A stretch of DNA of 64,000 nucleotides from Ruminiclostridium papyrosolvens C7 (GCF_000421965.1 NZ_ATAY01000094.1:1-64000); one strand, 5' to 3'; counted from the first letter of the stretch, positions 15,958 to 27,265 are shown. The notes: a model not told the origin generated them from the sequence alone. A program made the numbers and translations.

Positions 15958-18900
15958 TTATTTGTTGTAGTCATAGTGATTACCATCCGGATCATTAAAA
16001 TGAGGTCCTCTATTTTGTGATGGGTCATCTGGGAACTCATGTCCACCTGAGTGGTCTCTTATTACCTTTCCATCCCCAAAATCATAATCTTTTCCAGGTA
16101 TTCTATTTCCCCTTTTGTCAACTGCTGGAGTTACCTTTTTAGGTTGTTCAGTAACCGGAATATCACTATTTCTCTTAGCTTCCCTAAAAGCACCATTTCT
16201 TCCTGCCCCTTCTGGACTAAGATTAGGAGGTTTACTCCCCCCCTCACCAACCGCACTCAACCCACGATTAACCTCCGGTATTTTATTTTCAGCAATCCTG
16301 CTAAACATTTTATTGAATATATTTGTTGATCCGGTTTCTTCATAGATAATCCTGTTTGTTAAGCCATTTGTCTTTGAAATTAGACCTTTTGCGCTCTCGG
16401 CAAATTTTGATGCAGCCGTACCAGCCTCACTTTCACTTCCCCCAACAAAGAATGATCCTATAAATACTGCTGCATGTGTGCCAAACTCTGCTCTTGTATG
16501 CGCGTTTCCATTTATTATATTTGTATCAACATAATTTGTTACTTTACTAGCCACCGAATTCCAGACCGCTTTTGGATCTGCCAGTATCTTTTTATAATTA
16601 TCTCCAATCTGTTTTATAGTTTCCTTAGGATGAGTTATAACCTTAGCTACATCTATTACTTTACCTACAATATCTACCGAATCAGTTATTGTTTTAGCTT
16701 CATCATATAGCGCTTCGCCTATGCCAGTTAAAACAGGTACTTTTTCATCCAAATAATTATAGACTGCTTTTGCTTTCTTTTTTACCGGTTTAACTATGTT
16801 TTTGTTAACCCACCGTCCTGCAGATGTATCATTTAAAAACCAATCTCTGGCTGAATCCATCCAGCTATGTCCTGTTGGGTCATAATATATAAGAGGATTA
16901 TTCGCACAATACACATACAAATTCAAACTAAGCGGGTCATTCCTATCGCCAGTATAAGTATCCTCCTGCAAGAACCGTGCAGTCTTCGGGTCATACATCC
17001 TCGCATTCAGGTAATAAAGCCCTGTTTCCTTGTCATACTGATACCCTGCAAAGGTTATAGAATTGCTTGCTGCTCCTGTGGTGTCAGTGATGTTTCCGAA
17101 GGCATCATAATAATATGTTGCTGCTATTGTTCCGTCTGGTTTCAGCAGTGCTGTTACATCGGCATGTCCGTTGTACATGTAATAGTAGGTGGTTCCGTCG
17201 ACTGAGCGCATTAACAGGTTTGTGCCGTATACGTTTCTGCCTGTCTGGTTGCCTGAGCCGTCCAGTTCCAGCACTACCTTGTCGTATTCGTAGAGATATC
17301 TTGTTATTGCTCCGTTTACTGCTTTCTCTACTCTATAGCCGTCACCATTGTAGGTGTTTTGTACTGTTATTCCACCTGTGGTAGTTGATATCAGCTGGCT
17401 TCTGGCATCGTAGGTGTTTGATACAGTTACTGTGCCGTTTACTTCTGTGGTAAGCTGGTTGCCGTTGTTGTCGTAAGTGTATACGGTTGTGGCTGTTGTT
17501 GTGCCGTTTAACGTTGTTACTATCTGTGTCAGATGGTCTTGCTCGTTGTAGGTGTAGGTGTTTACTGTTGCGTTACCGCCAACCGTTATTGTTTCGGTTG
17601 CTCTGTTTCCTGCTGCATCGTAGGTGTACGTGGTTTTTCTGTTGTTCGGCTCTGTTACTGTTTCAAGTCTGTTCAGCGTATCGTAGGTATAATTTGTTGT
17701 ACCATTTGAGTCTGTTTTAGAGGCTTGGTTATGAGCCGCATCATACGTATAGCTGTAGGTGTCTATTATGCTGCCATCAGCTTTTTTATTTGTCAAGGTT
17801 CTTAACAGTCCATCTGCGTAATAGGTGTAATCTTCTCTTGATCCGTCGTTATATATTACGCTTTGTCTTGCCCCGTTATCAAGATAGTTATAGGTTGTTG
17901 TCTTTCCATCGGCTGTTACTGTTTTGAGTCTTCCTGCCATGTCATAGGTTTTCTGTGTCAGGTTGCCCTTGGGGTCTGTTGAAGTTTCGGCCTGACAGCC
18001 TTCTTCCATACCTGTTATTTTATCATACTCGAAGGTTGTTATTCCAATGTTTGGTACATTTTTTGTAAGCACTCTGTTCTGCTCATCGTAGGTTCTTGTT
18101 GTGGTTCCTGTGCTGTCGGTCATTGTGAGCTGGTTACCGTTGCCATCGTAGGTATAGGAAATTGATATATTTCCTGTGGTCTGGCTCAGCAGCCTTCCGT
18201 GTATATCGTAGGTGTATGTGGTTGTAATGCCGTTCCTGTCTGTCTTTGTGGCAAGGTTTCCGTCTGCATTGTAGGTGTAGGCTTCTGTTTTTGCAGGAAC
18301 ATCGTCATATTTGCCTGCTGTTAACGTTCTTCCGCCTTGGTCTATACGCTTAGCTACCTTGTTTGCCGCATTGTATTCATATGTCGTTATGTTTCCCCTT
18401 CCGTCTGTCTGTGTGAGCAGGTTTCCATTCAGATCATAGGTATAGCTTGTTGTTTCGTTCTTGGAATTTGTAACTGTTTTAAGCCTATTGAATTCATCGT
18501 ATGTATAGGTTGTATAGTGCGTTTTATCATCAGCAGGTGATATATTTCCCCTTGCGTCTGTTTTGGTTTGTATATTTCCGGCATTGTCATAGGTCTGGCT
18601 TGTGGTGTGGTTTTCCGGATCAGTCGTTGACAGCAGCCTGTTGTTTTTATCGTAAGTGTATTGTGTCACATTGTTAAGGGCATCATAGGATTTTTCCTGT
18701 ACATTGCTGTGGTTGTATTCTAGCTTCTGTATGCTTTTGCCGTACGCATCCTTTTTCTCTATGTGTCTATTTAAGCTGTCATATACATTCTGAGAGGTAT
18801 TGCCCCTCCAATCGGTTACTGTTGTCTGGTTTCCGTTGGCATCATAACCATAAGCAGTTTCGTGCATTACCCCTGATACGGTTTGCTTTGATGTTGATAT

Positions 18901-21900
18901 TTTGTTTAATACATTGTAGATATTTTCCGTTGTATTTTGATTCCCGTCTGTTACATATCTTGCATTTCCGTTTTTGTCATAGCGTGTTGAGGTAGTTATT
19001 GCCTGCTTCCCGTCCTCTGCCTGCTGTTTCTGTGACAGTACATCCCCTTGGTTGTTGTAAGTGTAGGTGTTTACCGCACCTCTTGAGTCCTTCTGTATTT
19101 TCAGTCTGCCCATTGCATCATATTGGCTGATTATTGTACTTTCAGGGATTGTTATATCTCCCGGGGCTGTTGTTTTTCTTAGCTTGCCCAATGCATTGTA
19201 TTCATAGGTCGTGGTATTTCCGTTTCCATACTTCTTTGTCAGCAGATTTCCGACATAGTCATATGTATTTATTTGTATTGTCTGCTCTGCACTGCCTGAT
19301 GTTTTCTGTACTGTAAGCTTTGTTACATTTCCCGCATCATCGTAGTTATAATTTTTTATTACTCCATTGGCATATGTTTCAGAGGTTTTTCTTCCTAATG
19401 CATCGTAGGAATATTTTGTAGTGTAGCTGAGTCCTCTGTCTTTTGATACGGCATCTTTTACTGTTATCGGCTTGTCTGCGAGATTGTAGGTGTACTCCGT
19501 CCCATAGCCTGTAGAGATTTGTGTATCTATGCTTGTTATATCTGTTGCCGACTCTAGTCCTAGCCCGTCCAGTTCCTTTGTAACATTTCCATTGTTATCG
19601 TACTGGTAGGCTTTCTGTACTATGCTTACCTGTTGTGTTACCCATTCATGCGTTACTGGATCTACCTTCTTTTCCTCGCCCACGTAGGTTTTGGTTTTTA
19701 CCCTGCCCATGAGGTCATAGGTGTATTCAACCCTGTTCATCTGAGAAAGAGTTTTTGCAGGGTCGTAGTCTTTAGGAGCTACCTCGGCTATTTTTCTTCC
19801 GACTCTGTCGTAATAAAAAGCTGTGGTATTTGTCTCAGCATCTGTTGTTGTTTCCAGCAATCCCCTTTGATTATAGTGGTATTCCGTAATATTGCCATTT
19901 GCATCCGTTGTTTTTACAACATTTCCCTGACAGTCATATTCGGTGGATGATGCTATTGTTACTGCCTGTTCATTTTCATCAATGCCTGGCTGACTTACTC
20001 CTGTCTGTCTGTTCAGGTTATCGTAGTTGCAAGTGGTTGTTACATCGTCAGGTGTTGTTACCGTTTCAAGGTTTCCATTTTTATCGTAGGTGTAAACAGT
20101 TCTTAATATTGTATCCTCAGTGCTGTTAAAGTCATTTCCTGCTAGATCTCCAGCTTTTACATGAACTTTTTTCTCAGATACTTTTCCTAAATAGTTATTT
20201 ATGAATTCAGTAACATTTTTATCTGTTGTACTTGTGTAAACCGTTTCCTTACTTACATTTCCGTCTGCATCGTATTCGTATTCTGTTTTTCTACCTTCGT
20301 TGTCGGTAATGCTCTTTACTTTGCCATTATTATAGTAGTCGTAGGTTTTTGTAATTAGCTGCAAGGCTGCTGCGTAAAGTGTAACTGTATCTTTTCCTGC
20401 TATTTCATTTTTCTTTCTACCTGCTTTGTCATAAACAATTTTATTGTATGAATATCTGACAGCCCCGCTTACAGTTTCAAACGGTGTCCACTGCTCGGTA
20501 AGCCTGTTAAGGCTGTCATACTTATAGTAGGTAGTGTTCCCTTTTTCATCAGTTGTGCTGTTTACTGTTCCGTTTTTATTGTAGCTTGTCGAAGCGGTTG
20601 TGTTGTCAGCGTTTTTTTGTGATATCAGCCTATCTGCATAATCATAGGTATATTCTGTGATAGCAACATCCTTCGAATTCAGATATTGCTTCTGTGTTTT
20701 CTTGGTTTTGCCGTCTGTCAATATATCATAGGAGTATTCCTCAAGCAGAACCTTTTCTGATGCTTGATTATCCTGAAAATATTTCTTAACAGGCCTGTCC
20801 ATGCAATCATATTCATAGGAATATACTGCACCGTTAGGGTTAGTCTGGGTTGCAAGGTTTCCGTAAATATCATAGGTATAGCTTGTTGTGTTATTTGCAG
20901 CATCGGTTTTTGTTTTAACCTTTCCGCTTGCATAGTAAGTATATCTATTACCTGCATCACCGTTATATTCGTTGTCTGAAATATTGTCATTTGCCGAATT
21001 GTACAGCTTCGGTGATACCTCTTTTGTTTTGCGGTTTTCGGAATCATATGTTATTCTGGTAACCTTGTTGCCGTCCTGTATCTGTTTTTCCAGATTTCCG
21101 TTTTTATCATATACATAACTTGTTATATTGCCCTTTGCAGTTGTTTTCTTTATTACCTGACCTGCCGGATTGTATTCAAAGGTAGTAATATTATTTTCGG
21201 CATCCTTAACCGTCTTAATATTTCCATATGCATCATAGGTGTAAACGGTTGTATTTCCCTCCGGGTCTGTCTCGGCTTCAAGCAAGCCCTTTATCTGGCA
21301 TTCCGCATCTGTATAGTAATGGTATCTTGTTATTGCAAAATTGCTATCGGCATCCTTGCTCTCATCATAAATATCAGTACCATTTAAAGGCTGAACCTTT
21401 TTTACAATATTTCCCTCTGAATCATAAATGTAGAAGGTGTATTTTCCTGATTCATCCTTTTCACTTGTCAGGTTGTTATTGCTGTCATATGTCATTGCCT
21501 TTGTAGTTTGATCTGGATTTGTTATTTTCGTAATATTACCTTTTCCGTCCCTGTCATACTTTGTTGTATTACCGTTTCTATCCCTTACCGAGCTTTCCTC
21601 GGCATATTTGTTAATTCCCGATTCCTTGCTGTATTCATATACTGACGTTTTTCCTTCAGCATCTGTTGACCCTGTTATACTGTAGAAGATGTCATATTCC
21701 TGCCTTGAAGTTCTGCCTTTGCTGTCTGTAATCGTTGTCCTGCGGTTTATGTTATCATACGAATATGTAAGCACATTTCCGTTCACATCAGTTATGTTAT
21801 TAACCTTGTCCTTGTTTTCACCGGAATGGTTGTATGTAACAGCTTCAATCAGCTTATTGCCGCTATCCCTGACTTCTGTTACAAAGCCGTCAGAATCATA

Positions 21901-24900
21901 GTAGTAGAAGGTCGGATTCCCCATTGGATCAGTCACCTTTGTTAATCGGCTGCTTGTGTAGTCATATGCAACCGTTCTGTTAGAAGCTTCATCTATTATT
22001 TTTTTGATAAGTCCGTTTTCATATGTAACGGTATAATGTCTTCCTACCTGGTCAGTCACCCCTTGGACTCTGCCATTGGAATCGACATTTAGTGTAACAG
22101 CATTCCCGTTTTTGTCCTGCATTTTTACAAGGTAGCCGCTTGAATTAAATAAATATTTCGACTGGTCTTTAGCCGTAAGGATAAACGTGCCGTCAGCCTG
22201 CTTTTTCAGCGTGTATCTTGAATTATTTGCAGTAAACGAGCCATCTGTATTTACACTAAAGGAAAGCATTTTCCCATCCGGCAGTGTTACTGCTTTTATA
22301 TTTGAATTTATAGCTGTTTTAGTAGTACCGTCCAAAAAGTCGACATAGGTATATTCTTCGTCCTTTACACTGCCCTCGTAGCTAAAGGTCCAACCCTTGC
22401 CCAAAGAGGATGCTTTGTCATTTTGAGAATTATATGTTCTGGAAAATGCGATATCAAAGCCTGGCGATACCACCGTCAGGTCGGTGTAGGTTCTTGAGTA
22501 GTTACCAGTTGCGGAATTTATGCCGCTTTGACCAAAGTAGAATTTATGGTTCATTTCAGAGCCAAGCCAAGGGTAATATGCTATGCCATCGCCTACTGTG
22601 TCGCCTTCGCCTTCTCCATACCATTTAGGATAGACAGACGGTCCGTAGTATGAACCCCAGTAGTTGAATCTGGCGTCGATGGGCATTGTTGAGTATTTTT
22701 CGTTATAAATGCCGTAGCTGTTTCCATTGAAGGTGTTGTATAGTAGGATTGGGGCGGTGGTTGTTTTGAAGTAGATGCCGTAGCCGTAGGAATTGGTGAT
22801 TTCTGAGTTTGTGAGAGTCAGTTTACCCTCCACATTTAATGTACCAAAAGCTGTATTATGTTCTATCTCTCCATTGCCATATCTTATCTTTATGTTATCT
22901 CCAATGAATTCACCTGTACTTTTTACTTTTATTCCATCCCACCGTTCATTTGTTTTAGATACCCCATGTCCTCCATATTTTGGGTCTTCAAGTGAAGTAA
23001 AAACAATAGGCTTTTCCGCTGTTCCCTGTGCAATCAATTTCCCTTCTACGTCTATATAGTTATTTTTAGAACCTAGTATTATGGTACCAGGTTGTATAGT
23101 TAACATATCTCCATTTTTAACTAGTATGTTATCACACAAGTAATATGTGCCATTATTTAAAGTATGATATCGAGATGATGTCCATCCGCCTATTCCTATT
23201 CCGTTATATTCAACATTTCCAGTATATGTGTTGTTTTGTATCCTATTGACTATACTAATTACGTCTACGCTTACACCAATATCTATATATATAGGGCAAC
23301 ACCTGTTATTTGTTATACTATTTTTCTCAATGCTCAAGATACTCATATCTACTAAATTAATATTATTTTGGTAAATGCGTATGCCATATTTATTTTCACT
23401 TACATTATTGTTTTCAATAATTACATTCCCTTCTCCGTATAATCTAAGACTTATACCTGCATTCGAATTCTGGAAAATAGTATTGTTTTCAACAGTTGCA
23501 TTTTCTGCTTCGTGTAGTCCAAGTTCTAAGCCAAACGAATTTTGGGAAATAGCATTGTCCCTTATAGTTATATTACCTTTTGCGTTTGTGTCGTTCCATA
23601 CGGATATGCCACCACTAGTTTTGAAAATAGTATTACTTTCAATTGCCATATTCTTTGTCCCATTTTGATCTATCCGTATGCCCAACCCCAAATTTAGAGA
23701 GATAGTATTGTTCTTGAGTGTCATTACACCACTGGTATCCCCATATATACCACTTTCATTTGTTCCATAAATAACGGTATTTTTAATTGTTGTATCATTT
23801 GTAGTATCAATATATACCCCATGTGAGAATGAATTACTCACTTCAGAATTTATAAGTGTCAGCTTACCATACGTACATATTGTACCTTTGCCACATCCAT
23901 ATCTCACTTTCACATTATCGCCAACAAATTCTCCTGTACGCGATACAGATATACCGACCCAATAGTCTTTATTTGAAGATTCCGAGGTGGTTACTCCAGT
24001 ACCCCCGTAAGCAGAATCCTTATAAGTAGTAAATACTATAGCACTACCCGTCGTACCTAAAGCAATTAGCTTTCCCTGTACATTTATCATAGAAGTATGA
24101 GTGCTCTTTACTATTACCCCAGGCTCAACTGTTAACGTTGCTCCATCTATTATATCTATGTTCTTCGACATATAATAAGTGCCACTGGTTAAAGTAAAAT
24201 TTTCTTTTAAGCTTCCACCTATCACAACTTGGTTATACTCAGGATTTTTAGGATACGTATTGTTATTTATTCCAGAAAAAACTGATGACTTCACCCCTCC
24301 AATATCAACATATATCGGACTTCCATTTTTACTTATTATGCTGTTATTCTGAATACTTAAATTACCTGTTCCAAAATGCCCAATCCATATACCTCTAGAG
24401 TTTACATCTATAGTATTATTTTTTATTGTTATATTCTCTGCTCCGTTTAGACCGATACTTATACCATCCGAATCAGACGTAATAATATTATTTTCAAGTG
24501 TCACTGTGCCGTTCTCTGTTGTAGAAGTATTCCATATATATATACCTGGCCATCCCGAACAATCTATCTTGGTATTTTTTATTATTATATCATTGGAAGT
24601 TTTTAAGTAAACTCCAATGTAATTTGAATTACTAACTTCTGAGTTTACAAGTGATAATTTACCTAATATGCTCAATGTACTATGATTATTTTCCCATTCT
24701 CCACCATACCTTATTTTTACATGTTCCCCGATAAACTCACCTGTAGAAACTACATTTATACCTCCCCAATAATCTGTTTCTGAGCCTGTTACCCCACTTC
24801 CACCATACTCAGCATCCTTCACCGTAGTAAACACAATATCACTTCCAGTAGTACCAAGCGCAATCAGCTTTCCCTGAACATCTATACCATAATTATTGCT

Positions 24901-26880
24901 TGTACTTTTTACAATTACCCCAGGCTCAACTGTCAGTGTCACTCCGCTCGGTATTGTAATGCTACTTTTCAAAATGTATGGACTGTTAGCCAATGTCCAA
25001 GTTGTGTTTTCGCTGATTACTCCCTGTTCACATGTAGTTACGGTAACCGGCTTACTATACAAAGATACATTACCCTCTGTATTTATTGCTTTTACAGTAT
25101 AGGAGTATGTTGTTTTTGACTTTAATTCACTATCAGAGTATTTGTTTATCCCTGGTGCCCCTACTTTGACATTATCCCGATATACTTCATAGCCTGTCGC
25201 CCCATTAACAGCTTCCCATGCCAGATCAACTGAAATACTTGACGGAGTAGCAACAAGGTTAACAGGAGCAGCAAGCAGCGTATACGTTGATATTTCATTA
25301 CTCCACTCACTTGTAATCACAGAACTTTTCGGAAAAGTATAGCTGGGATCTAACATATACTTATTGAACAAAGCAAAATCAAGGGCATTTATTTCATTAT
25401 CGCCGTTAAGATCAGCAGCCCACATGTCGTCTTCCACAGGGAAATCATAACTGGAATCCATCATACGCTTCTTGAACAAAGCAAAATCAAGGGCATCTAC
25501 TATACCATCACCGTTAACATCCCCTACCAAGCCATTTCCACATGGTTTAACGGCCCTCACCTTAACAGTATGCAAACTGTTAGGTACCAGACTGCTATAT
25601 GCATAACTTGATGCGGTAACATTAGTAATATTTCCATCAAGTGAGACATCATAGCTCTGGGCATCTGCTACGGCATCCCAGCTTACCGTCAACGTTGTGT
25701 CAGTTGAAGTCAAATTTATATTTGCAGGGATTAAAATAGCTGCCGGAGTTGTTGTCGCTACTATACTCACCGTAATAAAATTACTGAATCCAGACATATT
25801 CCCGGCTTCGTTGAACGCCTTTATTCTATATACATAAGTTGTTCCAACCTCCAACCCGATATCGGAGTATGTATTGCTCTCCGATGTCCCAACTTTTATA
25901 TCATCCCTGTATATCTCATATCCTGAGGCTCCTGAAACAGAACCCCATGCCAAATTAACAGAAGTACCTGATATATCAGACGTAATATTGGATGGAGCAG
26001 CAAGCAGAGTGTATTTTATTATTTCGGTACTCCATTCGCTATTTTCTGTTGAAGCAACGGCCCTTACTTTAATAGTATGCAGACTGTTCGGTACCAGATT
26101 GCCATATGTATAGCTTGCTTCGGTGACATTTGTAACAGTTCCATCCATTGATACATCGTAGCTCTGGGCATCTGCCACGGCATCCCAGCTCACTTTTAAT
26201 GTTGTATCAGTAGATGATACACTTATATTAGTAGGAATTGAAATAGAAGCTGGAGTTGCAGCTTCTACAGCATTTTCTGACATTGGAGCTGTTGCCACTG
26301 CTGCCGGTGTTTTATCTGTTCCTTCGAGATTCACATTCAGAGGAAACGAAATTGAAGAGCCTGTTGTCTGGTTATTAGCAAGTCCCCTTGAAAGCATGTT
26401 TTGAGAAATAGATTTGCTATTTGCCTTACTAGCAGCATTTAGAACAGTTAAATTACCTAAATTATCAATAGTTCCAGACTGACTACCGGATGCTGTTAAA
26501 CCAGACTTTAAAAATTTGAATTGGCTTTTTTTTGATACTGTCTTGGTCGTTCTGTCCGTATCAGCTACCACAGCATTTGGTGTGTTGCTGGTATGTAGGC
26601 TTTTAATATCAGAATTTTTAAATTTCGAAGTTGAAACCTCTGTCTGCTTATCTCCAGAAGTTATTACCGCTGCTGTTTTTTCATGTGTCAAAGCAGCTGC
26701 CTTTTGAGTTTTTGCCTGCTGCTGTGGCAATATAGGTGCTGTTACGCTATATGTCGGCTGCTTTACCGTGCCAGCAAGCACCTTCTGCATTCCCAGAGGA
26801 GACAAATCTGCTATGCTAAACCCCTGAGTTGCTATTAATACTGCCAATAAACCTGCTATCCACTTTTTCCCTGTACCCAT
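15958..26880 (-). CDS. Giant secreted Rhs/YD-repeat polymorphic toxin with internal dockerin
   Basis: A 3640-residue protein. Order: signal peptide (about 1-37), Ser/Thr-rich linker, fibronectin III domains (about 213-297, 297-380, 380-535, 538-620), three beta-helix modules (about 620-1440, each with LTVEPGVIVKST-type strands, ending in a NYWGSYYGPS cap), an Rhs N-terminal segment, YD repeats to about 3250, the Rhs core (GLYYLNARMYDPKTARFLQE, ending DPTGHSW near 3340), then a variable tip. The third FnIII is interrupted by a complete dockerin (about 445-520) with calcium loops DVNGDGIVDALD and DLNGDNEINALD. The last 70 residues (GAFREAKR, DHSGGHEF, GPHFNDPDGNHYDY) resemble HNH/EndoVII-fold toxins. 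Rhs shells encapsulate and release such tips. The dockerin suggests docking to cohesin-bearing scaffoldins at the cell surface; that is inference. The immunity gene follows. Confidence 0.9.
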   Translation of the reverse strand: MGTGKKWIAGLLAVLIATQGFSIADLSPLGMQKVLAGTVKQPTYSVTAPILPQQQAKTQKAAALTHEKTAAVITSGDKQTEVSTSKFKNSDIKSLHTSNTPNAVVADTDRTTKTVSKKSQFKFLKSGLTASGSQSGTIDNLGNLTVLNAASKANSKSISQNMLSRGLANNQTTGSSISFPLNVNLEGTDKTPAAVATAPMSENAVEAATPASISIPTNISVSSTDTTLKVSWDAVADAQSYDVSMDGTVTNVTEASYTYGNLVPNSLHTIKVRAVASTENSEWSTEIIKYTLLAAPSNITSDISGTSVNLAWGSVSGASGYEIYRDDIKVGTSESNTYSDIGLEVGTTYVYRIKAFNEAGNMSGFSNFITVSIVATTTPAAILIPANINLTSTDTTLTVSWDAVADAQSYDVSLDGNITNVTASSYAYSSLVPNSLHTVKVRAVKPCGNGLVGDVNGDGIVDALDFALFKKRMMDSSYDFPVEDDMWAADLNGDNEINALDFALFNKYMLDPSYTFPKSSVITSEWSNEISTYTLLAAPVNLVATPSSISVDLAWEAVNGATGYEVYRDNVKVGAPGINKYSDSELKSKTTYSYTVKAINTEGNVSLYSKPVTVTTCEQGVISENTTWTLANSPYILKSSITIPSGVTLTVEPGVIVKSTSNNYGIDVQGKLIALGTTGSDIVFTTVKDAEYGGSGVTGSETDYWGGINVVSTGEFIGEHVKIRYGGEWENNHSTLSILGKLSLVNSEVSNSNYIGVYLKTSNDIIIKNTKIDCSGWPGIYIWNTSTTENGTVTLENNIITSDSDGISIGLNGAENITIKNNTIDVNSRGIWIGHFGTGNLSIQNNSIISKNGSPIYVDIGGVKSSVFSGINNNTYPKNPEYNQVVIGGSLKENFTLTSGTYYMSKNIDIIDGATLTVEPGVIVKSTHTSMINVQGKLIALGTTGSAIVFTTYKDSAYGGTGVTTSESSNKDYWVGISVSRTGEFVGDNVKVRYGCGKGTICTYGKLTLINSEVSNSFSHGVYIDTTNDTTIKNTVIYGTNESGIYGDTSGVMTLKNNTISLNLGLGIRIDQNGTKNMAIESNTIFKTSGGISVWNDTNAKGNITIRDNAISQNSFGLELGLHEAENATVENNTIFQNSNAGISLRLYGEGNVIIENNNVSENKYGIRIYQNNINLVDMSILSIEKNSITNNRCCPIYIDIGVSVDVISIVNRIQNNTYTGNVEYNGIGIGGWTSSRYHTLNNGTYYLCDNILVKNGDMLTIQPGTIILGSKNNYIDVEGKLIAQGTAEKPIVFTSLEDPKYGGHGVSKTNERWDGIKVKSTGEFIGDNIKIRYGNGEIEHNTAFGTLNVEGKLTLTNSEITNSYGYGIYFKTTTAPILLYNTFNGNSYGIYNEKYSTMPIDARFNYWGSYYGPSVYPKWYGEGEGDTVGDGIAYYPWLGSEMNHKFYFGQSGINSATGNYSRTYTDLTVVSPGFDIAFSRTYNSQNDKASSLGKGWTFSYEGSVKDEEYTYVDFLDGTTKTAINSNIKAVTLPDGKMLSFSVNTDGSFTANNSRYTLKKQADGTFILTAKDQSKYLFNSSGYLVKMQDKNGNAVTLNVDSNGRVQGVTDQVGRHYTVTYENGLIKKIIDEASNRTVAYDYTSSRLTKVTDPMGNPTFYYYDSDGFVTEVRDSGNKLIEAVTYNHSGENKDKVNNITDVNGNVLTYSYDNINRRTTITDSKGRTSRQEYDIFYSITGSTDAEGKTSVYEYSKESGINKYAEESSVRDRNGNTTKYDRDGKGNITKITNPDQTTKAMTYDSNNNLTSEKDESGKYTFYIYDSEGNIVKKVQPLNGTDIYDESKDADSNFAITRYHYYTDAECQIKGLLEAETDPEGNTTVYTYDAYGNIKTVKDAENNITTFEYNPAGQVIKKTTAKGNITSYVYDKNGNLEKQIQDGNKVTRITYDSENRKTKEVSPKLYNSANDNISDNEYNGDAGNRYTYYASGKVKTKTDAANNTTSYTYDIYGNLATQTNPNGAVYSYEYDCMDRPVKKYFQDNQASEKVLLEEYSYDILTDGKTKKTQKQYLNSKDVAITEYTYDYADRLISQKNADNTTASTSYNKNGTVNSTTDEKGNTTYYKYDSLNRLTEQWTPFETVSGAVRYSYNKIVYDKAGRKKNEIAGKDTVTLYAAALQLITKTYDYYNNGKVKSITDNEGRKTEYEYDADGNVSKETVYTSTTDKNVTEFINNYLGKVSEKKVHVKAGDLAGNDFNSTEDTILRTVYTYDKNGNLETVTTPDDVTTTCNYDNLNRQTGVSQPGIDENEQAVTIASSTEYDCQGNVVKTTDANGNITEYHYNQRGLLETTTDAETNTTAFYYDRVGRKIAEVAPKDYDPAKTLSQMNRVEYTYDLMGRVKTKTYVGEEKKVDPVTHEWVTQQVSIVQKAYQYDNNGNVTKELDGLGLESATDITSIDTQISTGYGTEYTYNLADKPITVKDAVSKDRGLSYTTKYSYDALGRKTSETYANGVIKNYNYDDAGNVTKLTVQKTSGSAEQTIQINTYDYVGNLLTKKYGNGNTTTYEYNALGKLRKTTAPGDITIPESTIISQYDAMGRLKIQKDSRGAVNTYTYNNQGDVLSQKQQAEDGKQAITTSTRYDKNGNARYVTDGNQNTTENIYNVLNKISTSKQTVSGVMHETAYGYDANGNQTTVTDWRGNTSQNVYDSLNRHIEKKDAYGKSIQKLEYNHSNVQEKSYDALNNVTQYTYDKNNRLLSTTDPENHTTSQTYDNAGNIQTKTDARGNISPADDKTHYTTYTYDEFNRLKTVTNSKNETTSYTYDLNGNLLTQTDGRGNITTYEYNAANKVAKRIDQGGRTLTAGKYDDVPAKTEAYTYNADGNLATKTDRNGITTTYTYDIHGRLLSQTTGNISISYTYDGNGNQLTMTDSTGTTTRTYDEQNRVLTKNVPNIGITTFEYDKITGMEEGCQAETSTDPKGNLTQKTYDMAGRLKTVTADGKTTTYNYLDNGARQSVIYNDGSREDYTYYADGLLRTLTNKKADGSIIDTYSYTYDAAHNQASKTDSNGTTNYTYDTLNRLETVTEPNNRKTTYTYDAAGNRATETITVGGNATVNTYTYNEQDHLTQIVTTLNGTTTATTVYTYDNNGNQLTTEVNGTVTVSNTYDARSQLISTTTGGITVQNTYNGDGYRVEKAVNGAITRYLYEYDKVVLELDGSGNQTGRNVYGTNLLMRSVDGTTYYYMYNGHADVTALLKPDGTIAATYYYDAFGNITDTTGAASNSITFAGYQYDKETGLYYLNARMYDPKTARFLQEDTYTGDRNDPLSLNLYVYCANNPLIYYDPTGHSWMDSARDWFLNDTSAGRWVNKNIVKPVKKKAKAVYNYLDEKVPVLTGIGEALYDEAKTITDSVDIVGKVIDVAKVITHPKETIKQIGDNYKKILADPKAVWNSVASKVTNYVDTNIINGNAHTRAEFGTHAAVFIGSFFVGGSESEAGTAASKFAESAKGLISKTNGLTNRIIYEETGSTNIFNKMFSRIAENKIPEVNRGLSAVGEGGSKPPNLSPEGAGRNGAFREAKRNSDIPVTEQPKKVTPAVDKRGNRIPGKDYDFGDGKVIRDHSGGHEFPDDPSQNRGPHFNDPDGNHYDYNK

Positions 26881-26996
26881 GCTATCTTCTCCTAAATTAT
26901 AACTTTAAAGGTATATATATTTATATTTTGTAAAATATTAACTCATTGCTAAATTTTATGTCGAATGTGATATTTTGTCAATAAAAAGCTTTTTAG

Positions 26997-27242
26997 TTAT
27001 ATTTGTAATGCTTTCGCCCTAAGGTAAAGCCTGAATATTCTTTTTACAAGCTCTGCCTCCCCTGGTACTATGATCAGCTCTCGGACTTCATTTTTGGCGT
27101 ATCCCAGGAATTTATTGCGATTAACCTGTACCTTACCCTGCTGAAGAGGTGTACGATACCCCATCTGGTGTTGGTGCTTAATGATCGGCTTTCCTCCTGT
27201 CATAAGAGGCTCATTGCAAAGAATCTCGCGGAATAAACGCAA
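26997..27242 (-). pseudogene. Large serine recombinase fragment
   Basis: It contains TPLQQGKVQVNRNKFLGYAK followed by ELVKRIFRLYL, the start of a recombinase domain comparable to QQGIIKVNHNRFLGYTKN in the neighbouring gene. Catalytic and zinc-ribbon parts are missing. It is a worn fragment between the Rhs gene and the recombinase array. Confidence 0.65.
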
Positions 27243-27265
27243 ATGAAGATCTTAAAAATAAAAAA

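Noticed and set aside
17000..22500. Regularly spaced similar sequences that could suggest a CRISPR or satellite array
   Set aside because: They are in-frame YD repeats of the Rhs protein, with variable sequence and coding periodicity.
16051..26707. Many open frames on the plus strand across the Rhs gene
   Set aside because: They are antisense to one continuous 3640-codon gene with strong domain content, lack ribosome sites and resemble no families.
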